From NCBI RefSeq assembly GCF_003555545.1, contig NZ_CP032157.1:8064546-8128545 (forward strand): 64,000 nt of DNA, in the 5' to 3' direction. Shown piece after piece: positions 17,403 through 24,908 of this stretch. The position numbers and the translations under genes were made by a program. The stretch comes from Paraflavitalea soli. GTDB lineage: Bacteria; Bacteroidota; Bacteroidia; Chitinophagales; Chitinophagaceae. The notes under the pieces are model-generated. The model searched no databases, was not told the origin of the DNA, and worked only from the letters and a program-made list of their open reading frames with translations. Positions within the stretch are counted from its first letter, which is position 1. Each line of letters begins with the position of its first letter.

Positions 17403-17897
17403 TTATCTTTTCCCCAGTTCGATCACCTTACAGTCTTTCATGTTTTTCCCATCTATTACAAAGGTGATCAGCGTTCTTATTTTGTGCCAGCCTTCCCTGC
17501 CGGCGGCGCCGGGATTCATATGCAGGCAGTTCAGTTTGTCATCGTATATCACTTTAAGGATATGTGAGTGGCCGGCAATGAACAGTTGGGGCGGACGGGC
17601 AGTAAGCTCTTTTTTTACCGCAGGATTGTACCGGGGCGGGTAGCCGCCGATATGCGTCATGTACACTTCTACCTCTTCACACTTCCAGCGCAGACTTTCC
17701 GGGTATACACTACTGATCTCATTGCCGTCGATATTGCCGTACACTCCTTTCAACGGCTTGAAATCACTCAATTGTTTAGCAATGGCCAGGGTGCCAAAAT
17801 CCCCTGCATGCCAGATCTCATCACAAGCCTCAAAATGTTTAAAAACCGCAGGGTCCAGAAAACTATGTGTGTCTGAAATAAGTCCGATACGTGTCAT
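17403..17897 (-). CDS. YfcE/MJ0936-type metallophosphoesterase
   Basis: 164 residues from MTRIGLISDTHSFLDP. Contains the calcineurin-like metal-binding series: DTH (residues 9-11), EIWHAGDFG, GNID (GVYGNIDGNE), THIGGYPP and the closing FIAGHSHILKVIYD then HMNPGAAGR. This is the YfcE/MJ0936 single-domain phosphodiesterase family, cytosolic and dependent on two metal ions, physiological substrate usually unclear. The ATG at 17897 is preferred because the upstream frame (to 18050) is not conserved-looking and a perfect -7 box TATATTTG (17925-17918 on the minus strand) sits 20 bp before it. Confidence 0.93.
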   Translation of the reverse strand: MTRIGLISDTHSFLDPAVFKHFEACDEIWHAGDFGTLAIAKQLSDFKPLKGVYGNIDGNEISSVYPESLRWKCEEVEVYMTHIGGYPPRYNPAVKKELTARPPQLFIAGHSHILKVIYDDKLNCLHMNPGAAGREGWHKIRTLITFVIDGKNMKDCKVIELGKR

Positions 17898-18129
17898 GCA
17901 GGAATGAAATATGACAGCAAATATAGTAAGTCTCCTGCAGCAGCGTGATCCCGGTTCCCTGGCACGTTGCTGCTGAAGGCCATACAAAGAAAAACAATAA
18001 CACACAGGCAGGAAAAACAGGCCTGCACGATATTCTAAATACAATAACAAAGCTTTATTGAGCGCAAAGGAAGTATTGATTATTTTAGGTTTAATATTGT
18101 AGTGGTTCTATAACCTGTTATTCAAAATA

Positions 18130-18897
18130 ATGATCGGGATGCGCAGTCGATTTCTTTTTATTGCTTTATTGATAGCCACACTTACCGGTGCAGCACAAAA
18201 CAAGATGCGACCGCTGGAAGCGTTGATCGATAAAAATGATCCGGGCTGGCCATTGATCAGATCCTGGATCGACACGGCTAAGAACAAAGTAGAGGTTTTG
18301 CCGGCCGATCCGTCCAAAGCCGGTGATGCCTTGTTCAATACACAGGTCACCACCCAATCTCCCATGGGCGCTGTTGTGTACATGACCGGCGGCTTGCTGA
18401 TAGATCATGGCTGGATACGGATATTGGGTTCGGGTAATGCCCGGCTCACCCGTTCCCTGCCCGAATGGAACAAAGGAAAGTCTTTCCAGGAGTATGGAGA
18501 AGCACCCGGTTATTGGTTGATAGCCGATGACGTATTGGGAGGCTTTTTTGCTGTTAATACCGGCACATTCAGCAGAGAAAAAATAGGCAACGTATATTAT
18601 CTCGCCCCTGATAACCTGGAATGGGAAGACCTCAACATGACCTATGCAGGTTTTTTACATTTTTGCCTTAATGGCAACCTCGATAAATATTATGAGGGGT
18701 TTCGTTGGAAGGATTGGCAAAAGGAGGTGGCTAAACTACCCGGCGACAAAGTATATATGTTCTTTCCTTTTCTCTGGTCCAAAGACTGGAAAGATATCAA
18801 CAAGGTAACCAGGGAGGAGGCCCCGGCAGATCAACAATTTAAGTTCAATATGGAAACCCGCAAACGCCTTGGGTTGGAGACCAATTACCATAAATAA
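18130..18897 (+). CDS. Exported DUF2625 protein
   Basis: 255 residues, or 252 from the second Met (18139), which gives a better signal peptide (MRSRFLFIALLIATLTGAAQ). The rest matches DUF2625: RPLEALIDKNDPGWPLIRSW, GDALFNTQVTTQSPMGAVVY, GGLLIDHGWIRILGSG, PGYWLIADDVLGGFFAVNTG, YLAPDNLEWEDLNMTYAGFL and VYMFFPFLWSK. Most DUF2625 proteins are cytoplasmic, so a secreted version is a small oddity. No known activity. Monocistronic by spacing. Confidence 0.88.
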   Translation: MIGMRSRFLFIALLIATLTGAAQNKMRPLEALIDKNDPGWPLIRSWIDTAKNKVEVLPADPSKAGDALFNTQVTTQSPMGAVVYMTGGLLIDHGWIRILGSGNARLTRSLPEWNKGKSFQEYGEAPGYWLIADDVLGGFFAVNTGTFSREKIGNVYYLAPDNLEWEDLNMTYAGFLHFCLNGNLDKYYEGFRWKDWQKEVAKLPGDKVYMFFPFLWSKDWKDINKVTREEAPADQQFKFNMETRKRLGLETNYHK

Positions 18898-18965
18898 ACC
18901 TGGCCTATGGAGCCGGTTTTCATGATAAAATACTATTGCCTATCTTTATAGTAACGATTGAGCAT

Positions 18966-19064
18966 ATGCCTTTTCACCGCAACTTCACCTATTGGATTGA
19001 TAAACGCCGCTGGAAATACTATTTCCTGATGGTGGCGCTGGAAGACAGTCTTTCCCCAGCCTGA
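18966..19064 (+). CDS. Possible 32-residue small protein
   Basis: ATG to TGA frame encoding MPFHRNFTYWIDKRRWKYYF and 12 more residues, rich in aromatic and basic residues. It follows closely on a -7-like TATCTTTA (about 18942-18949) and lies between the DUF2625 and homogentisate dioxygenase genes. It has no recognised relatives and could be chance. Only the close promoter-like box and a start-to-stop frame support it. Confidence 0.25.
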   Translation: MPFHRNFTYWIDKRRWKYYFLMVALEDSLSPA

Positions 19065-19068
19065 CTTC

Positions 19069-19120
19069 ATTAGCTTAAAGCCCGCTGCTCGTAGCCCCAC
19101 GCTCGCAGTTCGTTGCTAAT
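19069..19120. repeat. Intergenic GCTCG word repeat with ATTAGC/GCTAAT stem
   Basis: ATTAGC (19069-19074) and GCTAAT (19115-19120) close a loop made of GCTGCTCGTAGC, CACGCTCGCAG and CGTTGC words, shared with 14300-14423. It sits 46 bp before the homogentisate dioxygenase ATG. Confidence 0.55.
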
Positions 19121-19165
19121 GTATTACATTTTCATTTTCCCAAATTTTCAAATCATCCAATTAGC

Positions 19166-20323
19166 ATGGCTTCTTATCATAAACTGGGACAAATCCCACA
19201 CAAACGTCATACACAGTTCCGTAAGCCCGATGGCGGACTGTATTCTGAACAATTGTTTTCCACCGAAGGTTTTTCCAACGATTACTCCTTGTTGTACCAT
19301 ACCCATCCGCCTACACAGATCATCCATACCGATGAGCCCGTGAACGTAGCACCTGTTATTGCAGAAGAGAAAATGCTGAAACACCGAAGCTTTGAAGGAT
19401 TCAACATCAAGCCCGAAAAGGATTACCTGCAAAGCCGCAAACCGGTACTGGTCAACAACGACTGCCATGTGGTGCTGGCAGCGCCATCGGGCAGTATGGA
19501 TGCCTGGTATTATAAAAATGCCGATGCCGATGAAATGATCTTTGTGCATGAAGGCAGCGGTGTTTTGCGCACTATGTATGGGGAACTGCCTTTTGGTTAT
19601 GGCGACTACCTGGTGATCCCCCGGGGCACCATTTACCAGATCCATTTCAAGGATACCCATAACCGGTTGTTCATAGTAGAATCATTCAGTCCCATCCGCT
19701 TTCCCAAAAAATACCTGAGCAAGTACGGGCAATTGCTTGAGCATTCTCCCTACTGTGAGCGTGATATCCGCGCCCCGCAAAACCTGCCCACTTTTGATGA
19801 GAAAGGTGATTTCCTCATCAAGACCAAAAAGAAAGGCATGTTGTATGGCATCCATTACGGGCATCATCCTTTTGATGTAGTGGGGTGGGATGGCTGCTGT
19901 TATCCCTTTGCATTCAGCATCCATGACTTTGAGCCCATTACCGGCAGGGTACATCAGCCGCCACCCGTACACCAGACCTTCGAGGGCAACAACTATGTAG
20001 TGTGCTCTTTCTGTCCCCGGTTGTTTGATTACCATCCCCAGGCCATTCCTGCTCCTTACAACCACAGCAATATCGACAGCGATGAACTGCTGTATTATGT
20101 GGACGGAGATTTCATGAGCCGCAAGCATGTCACCAGGGGTATGATCACCCTGCACCCCAGTGGTATTCCCCATGGCCCGCATCCCGGTGCTGTGGAGAAA
20201 AGCATCGGTGCGAAGGAAACCAAAGAGCTGGCCGTGATGGTCGATACCTTTCACCCCCTGCAACTTACTGTAGAGGCATTGGCCATTGAAAATCCCAATT
20301 ATACCATGAGCTGGGCAGAGTAG
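19166..20323 (+). CDS. hmgA: Homogentisate 1,2-dioxygenase
   Basis: 385 residues. Opens the aromatic ring of homogentisate to maleylacetoacetate in tyrosine/phenylalanine breakdown (cytosol, Fe2+). The family pattern is complete: MASYHKLGQIPHKRHTQFR, SLLYHTHPPTQI, a cupin core with EGSGVLRTMYGELPFGYGDYLVIPRGT, and the iron-site region HQTFEGNNYVVCSFCPR, NIDSDELLYYVDGDF (Glu ligand) and HPSGIPHGPHPG (His ligands). The usual partners (fumarylacetoacetase, 4-hydroxyphenylpyruvate dioxygenase) are not in the window, so it is a detached pathway gene here. Confidence 0.96.
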   Translation: MASYHKLGQIPHKRHTQFRKPDGGLYSEQLFSTEGFSNDYSLLYHTHPPTQIIHTDEPVNVAPVIAEEKMLKHRSFEGFNIKPEKDYLQSRKPVLVNNDCHVVLAAPSGSMDAWYYKNADADEMIFVHEGSGVLRTMYGELPFGYGDYLVIPRGTIYQIHFKDTHNRLFIVESFSPIRFPKKYLSKYGQLLEHSPYCERDIRAPQNLPTFDEKGDFLIKTKKKGMLYGIHYGHHPFDVVGWDGCCYPFAFSIHDFEPITGRVHQPPPVHQTFEGNNYVVCSFCPRLFDYHPQAIPAPYNHSNIDSDELLYYVDGDFMSRKHVTRGMITLHPSGIPHGPHPGAVEKSIGAKETKELAVMVDTFHPLQLTVEALAIENPNYTMSWAE

Positions 20324-20405
20324 AGGCCGTTCGGGAATACCATTATGCCAGCTATGATGTTAAGCGTGGCAGGGAGTCAATCCAATAAAAAGATGTTGAA
20401 CTTTT

Positions 20406-20436
20406 TTTGAAAGGTACGAAAAGTTTCCTATGTTTG
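20406..20436 (+). promoter_or_regulatory. Full-consensus Bacteroidota promoter for the serine hydrolase gene
   Basis: TTTG (20406-20409), a 19-bp spacer and TATGTTTG (20429-20436) match TTTG-N19-TAnnTTTG exactly. The message would begin near 20440, giving a leader of about 65 nt before the ATG at 20507. It is the clearest promoter in the window. Confidence 0.75.
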
Positions 20437-20506
20437 TGTAGTTCATATAAACATAGCAGATCTTTTTACCGCTACTGGTATTTAACTCCCTAAAAATAAT
20501 GGCTCG

Positions 20507-21919
20507 ATGAGAATTGTATGCTTATGGCTGCTGCTTTTTACCACTACGGTAAAAGCGCAGACAGACTCCACATTTTATGACATAGTAAAGGACAGCATAA
20601 TAACAAAGTTTAACCGGGGCGACTTCAAAGGAATTTATGCCATGGCCGATACCGGATTCAAAGCCGCCTTCAGGGAGGAGCAGATCGTTGGTATACTAAA
20701 CAGTGCCGGCACATTGGGTAAGATATTATCCAGTGAGCTGATCAGCGAAGAAAAAGAGCAACGATCCTATCGCCTTATCTTTGCAAAGAAATCATTGCAG
20801 CTTTCACTGGGAGTAGTGTCTCCGGTTTCCTATGTTAGTTTCGGCTTGTCCTTTTATAAATTGCCCATTGTCCGGACACGACAGCACTTTTTAGCCGACA
20901 ATCCACTGAAAACACAGTTGGATAGTGTAGTCCAAAAGGCCGTCACCGTTTATATGAGCAATAAAAATGTGGCAGGGCTCTCCGTGGGAATAGTGCGTAA
21001 CGGACAGCTATACATGTACAATTATGGGGAGATGAAAAAGGGAGAAGGCCGGCTGCCGGGAGTCAATACCATCTTTGAGATCGGCTCTGTTACCAAAACA
21101 TTTACCGGCATTCTTTTAGCCAATGCCGTACTCGAAGGCAAGGTGAAACTGGACGATGATATCCGCAAATACCTGGACGGCAACTATCCCAATCTACAAT
21201 ACAATGGCCAGCCCGTGCAGCTGGTACACCTTAGCAACCATACATCAGGGTTTCCCTCCATGCCCAAACTGAATAACGGAGAGGACCCGTTCAGCCCTTC
21301 AGTACAGGTGACACCGGCAATGATGGCAGAAATTTTACACCGCGTTACACTGGACACCGTTCCGGGCACCCGTAGATCCTATTCCAATTTTGCAGTGGGA
21401 CTCCTGGGGCATATACTGGAAAAGGTATATAAAACGAACTATGAGCAACTGGTGAAAAAGTATATCCTCGATCTTTACCATATGCAGCATACCAAAATAA
21501 GTTTATCGCCCGACGATTACAAAGATTTTGCTACGGGCTATGACATGGAAGGAAGGTCCACGGCGTATTGGATAAATCGCCTGGCAACACCGGCAGGAGG
21601 TATCCGCTCCACCACACATGATATGCTGCTGTATATCCGGCAACAGCTGGATCCCCGCAATAAAGCAGCCCAATTGTCTCACCAGCTTACCTTTGGTGAT
21701 ACCACCAGGGGCACCGGCTTAAATTGGGGCATCGCTACTACCTCTTCGGGAAAGCACCGGCAATGGTCGCACGACGGCGGCACCGACGGCTTTACCTCCC
21801 TCTGCATCATTTACCCGGAACTGAAAGCGGGAATTATGCTGCTTACCAATACGGGTGATCATTTTGATGATTCATTTAATGAGATCGCCCGGGCTGTCTA
21901 CAGAAGCTGGTTGCGTTAA
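20507..21919 (+). CDS. Secreted beta-lactamase-related serine hydrolase
   Basis: 470 residues with signal peptide (to about residue 18, VKAQ). Residues 20-110 form an alpha+beta domain resembling the DUF3887-type module (FNRGDFKGIYAMADTGFKAAF). Residues 130-470 are a class C beta-lactamase/penicillin-binding-protein-like domain: catalytic SVTK (Ser 194, Lys 197), YSN (Tyr 292) and HDGGTDGF in place of the KTG triad. Such enzymes are esterases, D-amino-acid peptidases or peptide hydrolases; a true beta-lactamase role is unlikely. Periplasmic. Monocistronic with its own strong promoter. Confidence 0.9.
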   Translation: MRIVCLWLLLFTTTVKAQTDSTFYDIVKDSIITKFNRGDFKGIYAMADTGFKAAFREEQIVGILNSAGTLGKILSSELISEEKEQRSYRLIFAKKSLQLSLGVVSPVSYVSFGLSFYKLPIVRTRQHFLADNPLKTQLDSVVQKAVTVYMSNKNVAGLSVGIVRNGQLYMYNYGEMKKGEGRLPGVNTIFEIGSVTKTFTGILLANAVLEGKVKLDDDIRKYLDGNYPNLQYNGQPVQLVHLSNHTSGFPSMPKLNNGEDPFSPSVQVTPAMMAEILHRVTLDTVPGTRRSYSNFAVGLLGHILEKVYKTNYEQLVKKYILDLYHMQHTKISLSPDDYKDFATGYDMEGRSTAYWINRLATPAGGIRSTTHDMLLYIRQQLDPRNKAAQLSHQLTFGDTTRGTGLNWGIATTSSGKHRQWSHDGGTDGFTSLCIIYPELKAGIMLLTNTGDHFDDSFNEIARAVYRSWLR

Positions 21920-21968
21920 ATCCACTTACCTCGCCCGAAAGTTGATTCACCTATCATTGTATAACTTC

Positions 21969-22046
21969 TTTAGATAAGGCTATTTTCTGTATAGCCAGTT
22001 TAGATAACTCAGAATACCTGTATAGTTATTTTAGTAAGGCACACCT
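21969..22046. repeat. Degenerate tandem repeat of about 30 bp, three copies
   Basis: TTTAGATAAGGC at 21969, TTTAGATAAC at 21999 and TTTAGTAAGGC at 22029 begin successive units; CTGTATAG recurs at 21987 and 22018. AT-rich, immediately left of the 11-bp array. Confidence 0.55.
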
Positions 22047-22051
22047 GATGG

Positions 22052-22214
22052 TTCCCTGGTGTTTGCCTGATCATTTCCTGGTATTTCCCTGGTACATCCC
22101 TGATCAACCCGTGGTCAAGTCCTGGTCAGGTCCTGGTCAAGCCCTGGGTAAGTCCTGGATAAGCCCTGCCTGAGACTTGGCAAAAGCCTGATCAGGTCCT
22201 GATCAAAGACTGGT
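22052..22214. repeat. 11-bp tandem array, about 15 units, consensus CCTGRTCA-NNN
   Basis: The core C-T-G-(G/A) starts at 22056, 22067, 22078, 22089, 22100, 22111 (G for C), 22122, 22133, 22144, 22155, 22166, 22177 (T for C), 22188, 22199 and 22210: an unbroken 11-bp step with no insertion or deletion although the units have diverged. The best-kept unit is AGTCCTGGTCA. 11 bp is close to one helical turn, so all cores face the same side of the DNA. Not coding in any consistent frame. Confidence 0.8.
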
Positions 22215-22512
22215 AGGAGAGAATGCTTCCCGATGCGCGCAAGCGGATAGCGATCAGGCTTCATTAAAGCCTCATTACGCCCCGATCTTAAGTCCGCCGA
22301 AAAACCCCTTGCATCGACCCTTGCTGCTCTTAAAACGCCTCCTGGTTGCCTTAAACGCGAAAGCGCCATTCCCTTCGTCTTGTCTTGGTTCTTTTAAGCT
22401 CCATGCGGAAGGTGAGCCTGGTAAAGCTGCCCGACCGTGGCCTGGATACCTTCTCCGTATTGCCTACGCCCCTTAGTACACTGGCCCCTTTTCATTGAGC
22501 GGTCAGGCAATC

Positions 22513-22556
22513 CGTAGGCAAGGCGTAGACCAGGCGTAGGCCATGCGCAGGCCAAT
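22513..22556. repeat. Second 11-bp tandem array (CGTAGGCCAGG), four units
   Basis: CGTAGGCAAGG, CGTAGACCAGG, CGTAGGCCATG and CGCAGGCCAAT begin at 22513, 22524, 22535 and 22546. The same 11-bp step as the array at 22052 but a different sequence. GCCTACGCC at 22462-22470 is an inverted match to the third unit. Between the arrays GCTTCATTA (22258) and GCCTCATTA (22269) are also 11 bp apart. Confidence 0.7.
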
Positions 22557-22801
22557 GGGGGCGTGTGAGCCTTGTTTGTCTACTCCTCAGGTAGTCCGCA
22601 TGGCTGTTGCCGGGCAGGCGCTAAAAGTTTGCACAACAAATGTCTCTTGTATGCTTTGCGCCAGGCATCCGGGGCGTCCTGGCGATGACCGCGCTTATGT
22701 TATCAAAGAAGGTGACACCATAGTGGGGAGCTGCCCTGATCTGTTAAAAAGATTGACTACCAATGCTTTGAATCCACCCTGAAATTTTTATGGTAAAATG
22801 C

Positions 22802-22833
22802 TTGGAAGTATTAGCCAGGTGGTTATACCTTTG
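22802..22833 (+). promoter_or_regulatory. Putative promoter of the tetR-ABC exporter operon
   Basis: TTG (22802-22804), 21-bp spacer, perfect -7 box TACCTTTG (22826-22833). Transcription would begin near 22840, about 17 nt before the tetR ATG, inside the repeated GGTTwAAC operator. Confidence 0.5.
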
Positions 22834-22866
22834 GTTTAACTATTTGGTTAAACTATATGGTTGACG
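22821..22866 (+). promoter_or_regulatory. Probable TetR operator: GGTTwAAC repeats at 13-bp spacing
   Basis: GGTTATAC (22821), GGTTTAAC (22833), GGTTAAAC (22846) and GGTTGACG (22859) follow one another at 12, 13 and 13 bp. The middle two also make the perfect palindrome GTTTAAC-N6-GTTAAAC (22834-22853). The array covers the -7 box, the expected transcript start and the first codons of tetR, the standard place for TetR autorepression. Two further copies (GGTTAAAT 23502, GGTTAAAC 23515, again 13 bp apart) lie at the start of the next gene. Confidence 0.65.
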
Positions 22867-23474
22867 AGGCAAACAAGGATCAAAGTACAGAGCAGAAAAT
22901 ATTGGCAGCTGCCAAAGCGGTATTCATAGAGCAGGGACTGGCAGGCGCCCGGATGCAGGATATTGCCGACAAAGCCGGTATCAACAAGGCGCTGTTGCAC
23001 TATTATTTTCGCAGCAAAGACAAGTTGTTTGAAATGATCTTCCAGGAAGCCGCCATGAAATTCCTGCCCAAGGTGAGTGTCCTGTTTGAAGGCGATATGC
23101 CGCTGTTTGATAAAATACGCTTGTTCGTCGACAACTATATCACCATGATGATCGACAATCCTTTTATTCCCCTCTTCGTGCTCAATGAAGTGCATAAATC
23201 ACCCGAAGATTTCATCACTAAAATATGGGGAGGCAGGTTGCCACCGGTCGTTGAGTTTGCAGCCCATGTACAAAGAGAGATCGATGCAGGCCATATCCGG
23301 CCCGTGAAGCCCTTCCACCTGATGATCAATATGATCTCCATGTGTGTATTCCCTTTTATCGGACGCCCGGTAATAAAAGGCGTATTTAAAATAGACAATG
23401 ACCAGTTCATGCAGGTGATGGAAGAGCGGAAAACACTGGTCGCCGACTTTGTGATTGATTCTATAAGACTATAA
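22857..23474 (+). CDS. TetR/AcrR-family transcriptional regulator (exporter operon)
   Basis: 205 residues. N-terminal helix-turn-helix with AAKAVFIEQGLAGARMQDIADKAGINKALLHYYF, the textbook TetR DNA-binding domain (residues 12-60), followed by an all-helical ligand-binding part. It heads an operon with TolC, HlyD, two ATPases and two permeases, an order like E. coli cecR-ybhGFSR, so it is probably the local repressor released by an exported compound. ATG follows the operator palindrome by 3 bp. Ligand unknown. Confidence 0.93.
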   Translation: MVDEANKDQSTEQKILAAAKAVFIEQGLAGARMQDIADKAGINKALLHYYFRSKDKLFEMIFQEAAMKFLPKVSVLFEGDMPLFDKIRLFVDNYITMMIDNPFIPLFVLNEVHKSPEDFITKIWGGRLPPVVEFAAHVQREIDAGHIRPVKPFHLMINMISMCVFPFIGRPVIKGVFKIDNDQFMQVMEERKTLVADFVIDSIRL

Positions 23475-23482
23475 ATTTTTTT

Positions 23483-24784
23483 ATGTACACGTTGACCAAA
23501 TGGTTAAATAACATGGTTAAACATTGGAAATCGGCAGCCCTGCTGCTATGGATCACTCCTGCACTGGCGCAGGATAGCTCCACGCTCACACTGGAGCAGG
23601 CCTATGACCTGTCGCGGGAAAATTATCCCCTTATTAAGCAGAAAGGACTTGTGAGGCAAACGGCTGACCTTACCATCGATAACCTGAATAAGAACTATTT
23701 GCCGCAGGTTACCGTATCCGGACAAGCCACTTATCAATCGGCGGTAACGAGTGTACCCATCAGGGTGGCAGGATTGGATATACCTACCCTGTCGAAAGAT
23801 CAGTACCGTATACAGGCCGAAGCTACCCAGCTATTGTATGATGGCGGCGCCGTATCCGCGCAGAAGAACTTGCAACAGGTGAATGCACTGGTAGAAGACC
23901 AGCGGGCGGAAGTAGACCTGTACAAAGTGAAAGAACGCATCAACCAGTTTTACCTCGGCATCCTGTTACTGGATGAACAATTGAAGCAAACCGAACTGGT
24001 GAAGAAAGATATTCAGCTGGGCATCAAAAGAGTCACAGCACAGGTAGACAATGGTACTGCGTTTCGTTCCAATCAACTGGTATTGGAAGCAGAACTGCTG
24101 AAGGCGGAACAACGTACCATTGAGTTGAAAGCTACCCGCAAAGGATGGCTGGATGTATTGTCGCTCTTCCTCAATCAATCACTGCCAGAGAATACAGCCC
24201 TCCGTATGCCGGTTGTAAGAACCTATATAATGGCGCCAGGCATCAATCGCCCGGAGTTGAAATTATTCACTTACCAGGATAGCTTATTCAAATCACAGAA
24301 TAGCCTGATCAGCGCAAAGAACCGTCCCCGCACCAGCTTGTTTGTGCAGGGTGGTTATGCCCGGCCGGGACTGGACATGCTGAAGAATGATTTTGCCTGG
24401 TATTATGTGGCCGGCGTTCGCCTGAACTGGTCACTGGGCAACTTGTATACAACAAAAAAAGAGCGGCAGTTATTGACCGTGAACCAACGGATGGTGGATG
24501 TGCAGAAAGACCTGTTCCTGCTCAATACCAATACCCAACTAAAGCAACAGCAATCGGAGCTGAACAAGTTAGAGCAGCTGATCGTCTCCGATGAACAGAT
24601 CATTGGCCTGCGTGCCAAAGTAAAAGAGGCCGCTAATGCACAACTGGAAAATGGCGTGATCACCGCCAACGATTTTTTGCGGGAAGTGAATGCGGAAGAC
24701 CAGGCAAGGCTATCGCTCATTGCCCACCGCTTACAATGGCTGCAGGCCCAGATCAATCTTGAAACCATATCAGGCAATCAATAA
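23483..24784 (+). CDS. TolC family outer membrane protein (ABC exporter operon)
   Basis: 433 residues, or 423 from the internal Met at 23513 (MVKHWKSAALLLWITPALAQ), which by itself makes the better signal peptide. Mature protein opens with TLTLEQAYDLSRENYPLIKQK, the usual TolC/OEP start, and has the two helical hairpins typical of the family. It would provide the outer-membrane channel for the ABC exporter encoded downstream. The region between the two possible starts carries a second pair of GGTTAAAy operator-like repeats, arguing for the later start. 8 bp after tetR. Confidence 0.92.
   Translation: MYTLTKWLNNMVKHWKSAALLLWITPALAQDSSTLTLEQAYDLSRENYPLIKQKGLVRQTADLTIDNLNKNYLPQVTVSGQATYQSAVTSVPIRVAGLDIPTLSKDQYRIQAEATQLLYDGGAVSAQKNLQQVNALVEDQRAEVDLYKVKERINQFYLGILLLDEQLKQTELVKKDIQLGIKRVTAQVDNGTAFRSNQLVLEAELLKAEQRTIELKATRKGWLDVLSLFLNQSLPENTALRMPVVRTYIMAPGINRPELKLFTYQDSLFKSQNSLISAKNRPRTSLFVQGGYARPGLDMLKNDFAWYYVAGVRLNWSLGNLYTTKKERQLLTVNQRMVDVQKDLFLLNTNTQLKQQQSELNKLEQLIVSDEQIIGLRAKVKEAANAQLENGVITANDFLREVNAEDQARLSLIAHRLQWLQAQINLETISGNQ
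23502..23522 (+). promoter_or_regulatory. Second GGTTAAAy operator-like pair
   Basis: GGTTAAAT (23502-23509) and GGTTAAAC (23515-23522), 13 bp apart, repeat the spacing and half-site of the tetR operator. They overlap the start region of the tolC gene. May be a secondary TetR site or codon coincidence. Confidence 0.4.
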
Positions 24785-24788
24785 ACAG

Positions 24789-24848
24789 ACCAGGGGTGGG
24801 CCGCCCTTCAGCGCTGCTTAGCCGTGCGGCAGGGCGACTCACCCTGGT
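24789..24848. repeat. GGGTGGG-C-GCCCT hairpin repeat inside the exporter operon
   Basis: ACCAGGG (24789-24795) pairs with CCCTGGT (24842-24848), and GCCGCCCT with AGGGCGAC further in, around a GC-rich centre. Diverged member of the family at 48013, 49387 and 61281. It separates tolC from hlyD and could lower expression of the downstream genes or stabilise the tolC message. Confidence 0.6.
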
Positions 24849-24908
24849 CATCCGACATACTGGTGAATTGATTCAAGACAACAAAGTTGACAAGGAATTA
24901 AATAAATA

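Larger units (their letters stand above)
21920..22856. other. 937-bp gene-free region
   Basis: No credible gene on either strand: the longest frames (22115-22369 minus and 22543-22782 plus) have no family resemblance and run through repeat arrays. The region holds three degenerate tandem arrays (described separately) and, at its right end, the promoter and operator of the tetR operon. Confidence 0.6.

Noticed and set aside
20507-21919. Antibiotic-resistance beta-lactamase
   Set aside because: The SxxK-YxN-HxG set is shared with many esterases and peptidases, the protein has an added N-terminal domain, and nothing shows beta-lactam hydrolysis.
22115-22369. 84-codon minus-strand frame reading through the 11-bp array as an 11-residue repeat
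   Set aside because: An 11-bp repeat gives an 11-residue periodicity in every open frame by arithmetic; the frame stops inside the array and has no start context or family resemblance.
21969-22556. CRISPR array
   Set aside because: Repeats are short (11 or 30 bp), lack unique spacers of constant length, and no cas gene is near.
22543-22782. 79-codon plus-strand frame
   Set aside because: Passes through the end of the second repeat array, has no recognisable motif and no promoter; composition unlike nearby genes.
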